Positions 29,401 to 32,896 of a DNA stretch of 32,896 nt are shown here, one piece after another. The DNA comes from a virus, in the IMG/VR virus record IMGVR_UViG_3300022413_000030, positions 1 to 32,896 of that record. One strand, written 5' to 3'. Within the stretch, counting starts at the first letter, position 1. Each line of letters starts with the position of its first letter. Below the pieces are notes generated by a model that was not told where the DNA came from, searched no databases, and saw only the letters and a program-made list of their open reading frames with translations. Both the position numbers and the translations under genes were made by a program.

Positions 29401-30997
29401 CGCGCACCGACTGCTTCGGGTCCATCACCAGCGGGGTGACCAGGCTATCGAGCTTGGCCTTGTCCGCTGCGCTCATGAACCCGGCCGCGGCGCCCGTCGC
29501 CACGGTGTGCAAACTGCCGTTGCCCCGGTTCCCATGCTGCGCATCGGAGGCAAGCACCCCGACTTGAATATCATTGGCGTTGACGGTGATGCTGCCGTCG
29601 CCGTTCGCGATGACGTCCAGGGTAACGTCGCCGAGCCCCCCGCCGGTCATGCCGGCGCCCGCCGTGATCGTTTGATCGTCCTTGGCGGCCGTTTCAATGC
29701 CGTCGAGCTTAGATCCGTCCGCGGCGACGTCGCGCCCGTCTACCGTGCCGGTGAGCGTGATGTTCCCGATCCCGGAAAGGTTATCGGTATCATCAACGGT
29801 GATCCCGCTGTTCTGCACCCCCTTGGCTGCGCCATCGCCCCGGACTAAAAGGTTATCGCCAATATTCGCGGCTGCCGTGACGTCGCCGCCACCCGCCGGG
29901 ACGTCCCATGTATCATCACCCCGGAGGAACGTCGTCGCGTCCTTCGTCCCGGTGGCGCTGAGGTCGGTCGTCGCAACGATGGTGTTGCGCGTAATGACCT
30001 GACCCGTGATCGTGATGTAGTCCGGCGTTCCGGCTAGCGTCACGTCAGTTGAATTGTCAGTGCCCGCCGCGTCCACTCCGAGCGTCGTTCGCGCTGTTGG
30101 GGCGTCAACGTCGTCAACGAGCGTGGCCCCGAACGCGCTGATCGTCGTGTTCGCAGGCAGGGCCAGCGTCTTTAGGTCTGCGTCGACCTCGCTGTCCATC
30201 AGTGCGCCGGCTGCGGTCACGTTCGCCGTATTGGTGACCTGGGCCCCGGCCTCGACGCCGTCGAGCTTGGTCTTGTCGGCGCCGGTCATGAATCCCGAGG
30301 CACCGGCCGCAATCACGTCGGCATGCTGCGTCCCGCCGCCGCGCGTGCCGTGCAAAGCGTCGGTTAGTTCGCCCGTATGGAGCGCGCCCCCGATGGCGTG
30401 GGCGAGTGGCGTTCGAGCATCGGAGAGCCTTGAGTCGTCGCCCTCGCATACCGTGTTCGCTCCCGTGCCGTAGGTCGGGGCAATGTCTACCACGCCAGCA
30501 ATAGACGCGTCGGCCGTCACAGTGAAGCCCGTGACAAAGTTCAGCAGCGGCGTTTGGTCTTTGAGCGTGAGGTCCTGGTAGACGTTACTTCGCGGCGTGA
30601 TGTCTGCCTGGCCGCCGCCGCCATCGGCAACTAGCGCACCGGCAACGAAGTTGAGTTGCGTCGCCGTAGCGACTACGGTGGCGCCGCCATCTTCGACGGC
30701 GATACCGGCCGCCGCCGTGCCAAACTCGAGCCCCGTTTCGCCGACATTGACGACGACAGCGTTACCACCTTCGCCGGTGTAGCTGGCTTCGGTTACGTCC
30801 GTCAGCGCCAAGAAGGTCATCGCGGCGCCAGGCAAGCTCCCGATCGTGATTTTCTTCTTTGCAAACGCGGCGGCCGAGTCCTCGATCAGCAGCAGGTCGG
30901 CGGAGACGGGGCTGGCCTTGAGCGTAATCGCATTGATCTCGCCCGCCGTATTGAAGTGAACTCCATCAATGTCCTGTGGGATAACAACGGAAGCCAT
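26459..30997 (-). CDS. Giant repeat-rich tail fibre / adhesin (1512 residues)
   Basis: This very long Ala/Thr/Gly/Asp-rich protein is built from repeated fibre modules. Module A (IHDNVAGEIAAIT...LIIEDSAAANVKK) occurs at about 11-53, 1098-1140 and 1182-1222. Module B (MAANTVKA...DLAVGTNTVLGRVAG...VAAQ) occurs four times, at about 934-976, 987-1033, 1239-1283 and 1297-1340. Module C (GFMSGADKTKLD type) occurs about four times, at 220-247, 494-517, 705-728 and 869-894. Module D (TAGAGMTGGG...DGSITVNANDIQVGVL) occurs twice, near 444-489 and 818-865. ARADHKHD/ARADHQHAH form a tandem pair near 663-700. These are common in phage fibre shafts. The C-terminal 110 residues (1400-1512) are non-repeated and may be the receptor-binding tip. 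The gene starts at ATG 30997, just after the previous stop. Confidence 0.85.
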   Translation of the reverse strand: MASVVIPQDIDGVHFNTAGEINAITLKASPVSADLLLIEDSAAAFAKKKITIGSLPGAAMTFLALTDVTEASYTGEGGNAVVVNVGETGLEFGTAAAGIAVEDGGATVVATATQLNFVAGALVADGGGGQADITPRSNVYQDLTLKDQTPLLNFVTGFTVTADASIAGVVDIAPTYGTGANTVCEGDDSRLSDARTPLAHAIGGALHTGELTDALHGTRGGGTQHADVIAAGASGFMTGADKTKLDGVEAGAQVTNTANVTAAGALMDSEVDADLKTLALPANTTISAFGATLVDDVDAPTARTTLGVDAAGTDNSTDVTLAGTPDYITITGQVITRNTIVATTDLSATGTKDATTFLRGDDTWDVPAGGGDVTAAANIGDNLLVRGDGAAKGVQNSGITVDDTDNLSGIGNITLTGTVDGRDVAADGSKLDGIETAAKDDQTITAGAGMTGGGLGDVTLDVIANGDGSITVNANDIQVGVLASDAQHGNRGNGSLHTVATGAAAGFMSAADKAKLDSLVTPLVMDPKQSVRAATTAAGTLATDFENGDTIDGVVLATSDRILVKNQSTASENGIYTVNASGAPSRASDMVATSSAAGVSVFVEEGTANADTGWLCTSDQPTDTVGTDPLSWAKFSESTVITSAAPADVTKAAASAGVSTEVARADHKHDVATAAPVDVSTSNAEGTSTSLARADHQHAHGVIGIGAWHAIATGAVAGFMSGPDKTKSDFITVTQAVDLDTMESDIATNNAKVSNVDHTGDVTTSGAPATVVALGTTGASVNVNLAAPPSTGDVLKATSATTATWQPEAGGVPTSRNLTAGAGLTGGGDLSADRTFDVVGNADGSITVNANDVQVGVLASDAQHGVRGGGTQHALAVAAGAAGFLSGADKTKLDNTSGTNTGDQTITLTGDVTGSGTGSFAATIANNAVTNAKAADMAANTIKANNTASLADPANVAVGTNTVVGRVGANIVAAQLTNSQVAASTLANAKLAVMAANTVKANATAGSTNPADLAVGTNTVLGRVAGNIVAAQVATGQVADDAITLAKMAAGTAGNLITYDAAGDPAAVATGTATHVLTSNGPGAAPTFQVAPGGTDADAIHDNVAGEIAAITAKATPVSGDFLIIEDSAAANVKKSITMGAIDHDALTNFVANEHIDWTQAGAGTIHVDNYIEGGPGTDTTAIHDNVAGEIAAITEKVTPVSADLLIIEDSAAANVKKRVQISNLPAGTPGADSITNTELANMAANTVKVRNAATLGDPVDMTVGASTVVGRGAAGDIVAAQLETSQVADNAITDAKAADMTGFSVKAKPTTGTGDPSNLTVGTNTVVGRVAGDVVAAQLVNGQIANATIGVAKLANGTDGELITWDAAGAAATVATGTIGQVLTSNGVGTAPTFQGAPAPVLTKAITVETPTATEDLTMFFTPIAITVTHIYANIIGGTTCTLQVYHNTNRDSAGNAVHSANVIAIVGAGTSITVSAGDPTIPANSWVWFETSGVIGSPTLLNVTVRYTED
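26978..28198 (-). repeat. Fibre module B repeats (four copies)
   Basis: Four copies of a unit of about 43-47 codons with core VGTNTVVGRV and VAAQL lie in two pairs: 27899-28198 and 26978-27283, flanking module A copies 2 and 3. The arrangement B-B-A-A-B-B suggests block duplication within the fibre shaft. Confidence 0.65.
27332..27706 (-). repeat. Direct coding repeats, fibre module A copies 2 and 3
   Basis: Two copies of a roughly 42-codon unit (27578-27706 and 27332-27454) share the protein core HDNVAGEIAAIT, TPVS, and IEDSAAANVKK. A more diverged third copy lies at 30839-30967, near the N-terminus. DNA is similar but not identical, so the repeats are old enough to have drifted or are under protein-level selection. 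Confidence 0.7.
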
Positions 30998-30998
30998 G

Positions 30999-32168
30999 CT
31001 ATCGGCCGACTGCCCTTCGGTATTCCTGAATCATTTGCGCATGCGTAAGCTCAACGTCCAGCAGCTTGATACTCTGAACGCCCCCGCCGCCCTGCAGCCA
31101 ATACCCGTTTGCCGCCGTGCCCGCAGAGCCGCAGCAAAAAATGTCGCTGCCGCCCGGGGTAGGGGGCGTCACCGTGACGCCGCTCGTGACCTTCGTGTCG
31201 TTGATGTACACGTTGACCACATTGGCCGCGCTCCGTGTAAACCCAGCCCAAAAGACGACGCCTCGAGGAATGGTCCAGCCCGTGTCGACCAAGTCGCCCG
31301 AGTTTTGATAGTTGAGCGTTCCGGAGACCGACACGAGCGCATAGTTTTGGGCGCCCGCGCCGGACGCGGGTCCTGAATAAAACATGTACGGGGAGCTCTG
31401 GCTATTGGCGTCGGCCAGTAGAAACAGGCCGTAGCCGCTCACCGCCTGGTTGATGCCGCGTTGATGGTCGGTGCCGGTAGCCGTCCGGAAATCAACGTTG
31501 CCGACGCCCGAGCCCATGTCCGCGCTGGCGTTGATGCCAATCGATGAAAAGATGGGCGAGCCGCCCGTCGTCATCGTGTGATTGGCGGTCTCGTCAGTGT
31601 TGCCGTTGTCGCCTTGCCAGCAGAAGAGAACATTACCCCCAAAGCCGGCGGTCGGGTCGTGCAGTTGGGGGAGCTGCACAATACCGGCGTCGAGCGTATC
31701 TAACGCCGCGGCCACGGTCGCCCCGGTCACGCCGGAATCATTGTCGATTTGCGAGGCGTCGTAATCGCTCGCCGCTGCGACTACCATGCCTGTGCGTCCG
31801 AAAACGTCCGTTACCGGGGCGGATGCGGCGTCGAGGGTGTCTAACGCCGCCGCAACCGTGGCGCCCGTTACCCCGGAGTCGTTGTCGATCTGGCTTGCGT
31901 CATAGTCGCTTGCGGCGGCTACCACGGCCCCGGTCCGTGCAAAGACCGACGTTACGGCTCCGGCGCCGGCTAGGGCGGCTTCCCAAAGTGAGCCCGCGTC
32001 CGATCCGTCGGTGTTGCCAATCTCATTGATGACGGTGAGCAGCCAGGTGGCGATCGTCTCGTATTCGCTCGCCTGAACTTGTACGTCCAGATCTTCCACC
32101 GCGGCGTTATCCATCTTGGTACGCCCGAGCGAGCCATCGGTGCGGGTGGGAAAGGGTGGTACAGGCAT
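30999..32168 (-). CDS. Tail fibre with tandem repeat and LamG-like C-terminus
   Basis: This 389-residue protein has an N-terminus (TRTDGSLGRTKMD...DLDVQ) matching that of the 209-residue fibre at 7232-7861, likely a shared virion-docking module. Residues 75-114 and 122-161 are near-identical tandem repeats (SDYDASQIDNDSGVTGATV core) with a 47-residue period. From about 170 onward is a LamG/concanavalin-like beta sandwich (NVLFCWQGDNGNTDETAN, WTIPRGVVFWAGFTRSA, VVNVYINDTKV) ending LTHAQMIQEYRRA, the usual final helix of such domains. It would bind a surface glycan. The start lacks a clear ribosome site. Confidence 0.75.
   Translation of the reverse strand: MPVPPFPTRTDGSLGRTKMDNAAVEDLDVQVQASEYETIATWLLTVINEIGNTDGSDAGSLWEAALAGAGAVTSVFARTGAVVAAASDYDASQIDNDSGVTGATVAAALDTLDAASAPVTDVFGRTGMVVAAASDYDASQIDNDSGVTGATVAAALDTLDAGIVQLPQLHDPTAGFGGNVLFCWQGDNGNTDETANHTMTTGGSPIFSSIGINASADMGSGVGNVDFRTATGTDHQRGINQAVSGYGLFLLADANSQSSPYMFYSGPASGAGAQNYALVSVSGTLNYQNSGDLVDTGWTIPRGVVFWAGFTRSAANVVNVYINDTKVTSGVTVTPPTPGGSDIFCCGSAGTAANGYWLQGGGGVQSIKLLDVELTHAQMIQEYRRAVGR
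31686..31946 (-). repeat. Tandem 141-bp coding repeat in the LamG fibre
   Basis: Two units, 31827-31946 and 31686-31805, encode almost the same 40 residues (core SQIDNDSGVTGATV). Codon choice differs between copies at many third positions although the protein is nearly unchanged, indicating selection for the protein sequence after duplication. Confidence 0.75.
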
Positions 32169-32181
32169 AGGTGGTGTATAT

Positions 32182-32268
32182 TCAGCGTCGTAGATTAGGG
32201 TCGGATAAAAACCAGAGGATCAGAACGCAAAGCGCGAACAGCACGTAGAACGCGGTTTCGTCAGCCAA
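32182..32268 (-). CDS. Possible 28-residue membrane peptide
   Basis: A short minus-strand frame fills the gap between the 83-aa membrane protein and the LamG fibre. It would start at TTG 32268, one base after the upstream stop, and end at 32182. The product has ADETAF, then a hydrophobic run (YVLFALCVLILWFL) and a polar/basic end (SDPNLRR), a plausible single membrane span. The TTG start and absence of a strong ribosome site make it tentative. Translational coupling to the upstream gene is possible. Confidence 0.35.
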   Translation of the reverse strand: MADETAFYVLFALCVLILWFLSDPNLRR

Positions 32269-32269
32269 G

Positions 32270-32521
32270 CTATTCGACGTCGACTTCGCCCATGACTCGC
32301 TTTTTGCTGTCCCCTTGCAGCAGCGGAACCTTGAGCGATTTTGGCTCGTTCTTGTAACGGGCGGCCGAAAAGCGGTTCAGGAGACTAAGGGCGATGCCGA
32401 GCCACTTATTCGCCTTTTGGGCAGCAGGGCCGTCGATGTTGCCCACGACCAGGGTGGCCGCGCCGATGATGGCAATCAGGCCGCCGATCAAGGCTTCTCC
32501 GTGTTCTTGAAACCATTCCAT
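32270..32521 (-). CDS. Small membrane protein, possible holin-like
   Basis: This 83-residue protein starts at ATG 32521 behind a G-rich site (AAAGGGGGGAAAC). It has an N-terminal hydrophobic segment (ALIGGLIAIIGAATLVVG, about 10-27), a second moderately hydrophobic amphipathic helix (KWLGIALSLLNRF, about 39-51) and a charged tail. Small phage proteins of this shape are often holins or fibre-linked membrane proteins, but it lies far from the endolysin, at the opposite end of the late operon. Function remains open. Confidence 0.6.
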   Translation of the reverse strand: MEWFQEHGEALIGGLIAIIGAATLVVGNIDGPAAQKANKWLGIALSLLNRFSAARYKNEPKSLKVPLLQGDSKKRVMGEVDVE

Positions 32522-32543
32522 GTTTCCCCCCTTTGTTTGGTTC

Positions 32544-32783
32544 TCACTCGTGTTGTACGAGTCGCAGCGCTGGTCGTTTTCGGACTAGCGGCACATCCCA
32601 CTTGAGCGTCATGCGGTCTGCGCTGATGCACACCTGCCCCATGCTCCCGACGCAATCGCAGTCGAGCTGCAGCTCGAGGATCCCGCGCTTATCAAAGATG
32701 CACGCCTCGGCCCACTCGGCGAGGTTGAAGATGGCGCCGCAGCCCGGGCAAACCGCCGCCCCGTAGTCGCCTGGTCGGATCAT
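32544..32783 (-). CDS. Cys-rich small protein, likely zinc-binding
   Basis: This 79-residue protein starts at ATG 32783, which overlaps the upstream stop as ATGA. Cys residues lie at 12 and 15 (CPGC), 28, 42 and 44 (CDC) and 52. CPGC plus a later Cys pair suggests a zinc ribbon, though the CDC spacing is not the standard CxxC. The remainder is beta-prone (LELQLDC, MTLKWDVPLV). No family is recognised. It is near the start of the visible late operon. Confidence 0.65.
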   Translation of the reverse strand: MIRPGDYGAAVCPGCGAIFNLAEWAEACIFDKRGILELQLDCDCVGSMGQVCISADRMTLKWDVPLVRKRPALRLVQHE

Positions 32784-32896
32784 GGCTTGGCCTTCTGCAT
32801 CGCTTCTTTGACCGAGCGCGGGGCGCCTTGCTTGGTCAGCACGGCGGCCGGTTGCTTTTCGAAGATTTGTTGCCGCGTTGGGCTGAGCAGCTTTTT
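32780..32896 (-). CDS. Partial gene, C-terminal 38 residues only
   Basis: The minus-strand frame is open from the window edge to the TGA at 32782-32780, which overlaps the next ATG as ATGA. The visible tail is basic and helix-prone (SPTRQQIFEKQPAAVLTKQG, then SVKEAMQKAKP). ATGA coupling supports a real gene of the same operon. Too little is visible to identify it; portal- or head-related genes would be expected here. Confidence 0.6.
   Translation of the reverse strand, partial: KKLLSPTRQQIFEKQPAAVLTKQGAPRSVKEAMQKAKP

Noticed and set aside
26978-31946. Possible CRISPR array or non-coding repeat region
   Set aside because: All repeats stay in one reading frame, encode recurring protein modules, and lack uniform repeat/spacer lengths.
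1-32896. tRNA genes, insertion sequences, integrase, att sites
   Set aside because: No cloverleaf-like segments, transposase motifs, recombinase motifs or long terminal repeats were recognised by eye; a tRNAscan and HMM search would be needed to exclude them fully.

Overview
The window is one continuous piece of a GC-rich tailed phage or prophage genome with a Mu-like contractile tail (myovirus morphology). No host housekeeping gene, tRNA, IS element or CRISPR array is visible. The head-to-baseplate genes follow the order of phage Mu (gp36, 37, 38, sheath, tube, gp41 with a frameshift, tape measure, gp43 to gp48). Early DNA metabolism, however, is a YqaJ exonuclease/RecT/SSB recombination set, and no Mu transposase is present in the window. 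Spanin-like genes and a c-di-GMP enzyme point to a Gram-negative, probably proteobacterial, host; this is inference. Terminase, portal, integrase and repressor are not in the window. The terminase and portal probably lie just beyond the right end.

Layout. Positions 1-245 hold the start of a leftward gene that runs off the window and an AT-rich divergent control region. Positions 246-3118 are a rightward early operon: small protein, YqaJ-type exonuclease, small membrane protein, RecT, SSB, small protein. A 14-bp-stem terminator at 3139-3180 is oriented to stop the leftward late transcript. Positions 3259-3657 hold a rightward ORF that runs into the antisense strand of the endolysin.

From 32896 down to 3523 almost everything is read leftward as a tightly packed late operon in which many genes share start/stop bases (ATGA, GTGA, TAATG, TGATG, TAGTG). 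In transcription order it contains: the C-terminus of an unidentified gene, a Cys-rich protein, small membrane proteins, a LamG-type fibre, a 1512-aa repeat-rich fibre, several small or structural proteins, a coiled-coil scaffold candidate, the HK97-fold capsid, connector/completion proteins, sheath, tube, chaperone with -1 frameshift, tape measure, gp43/44/45/46/47-type baseplate proteins, a fibre, a gp48/YmfQ-LamG fusion, another fibre, three small proteins, a PAS-GGDEF diguanylate cyclase, spanin-like proteins, a membrane protein with HExxH, and an N-acetylmuramoyl-L-alanine amidase endolysin.

Two accessory items stand out. (1) A complete PAS-GGDEF protein, with intact GGDEF and RxxD inhibitory site, is translationally coupled on both sides inside the lysis/accessory end of the late operon. 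This suggests the phage makes c-di-GMP late in infection. (2) A three-gene rightward islet at 19350-19986 is inserted between the gp37 and gp38 homologues. It consists of a 42-aa membrane peptide, a coiled-coil protein and a ribbon-helix-helix regulator, and it is preceded by two palindromes sharing the half-site GTAATACG at the divergent promoter. It has the build of a self-regulated moron or counter-defence locus.
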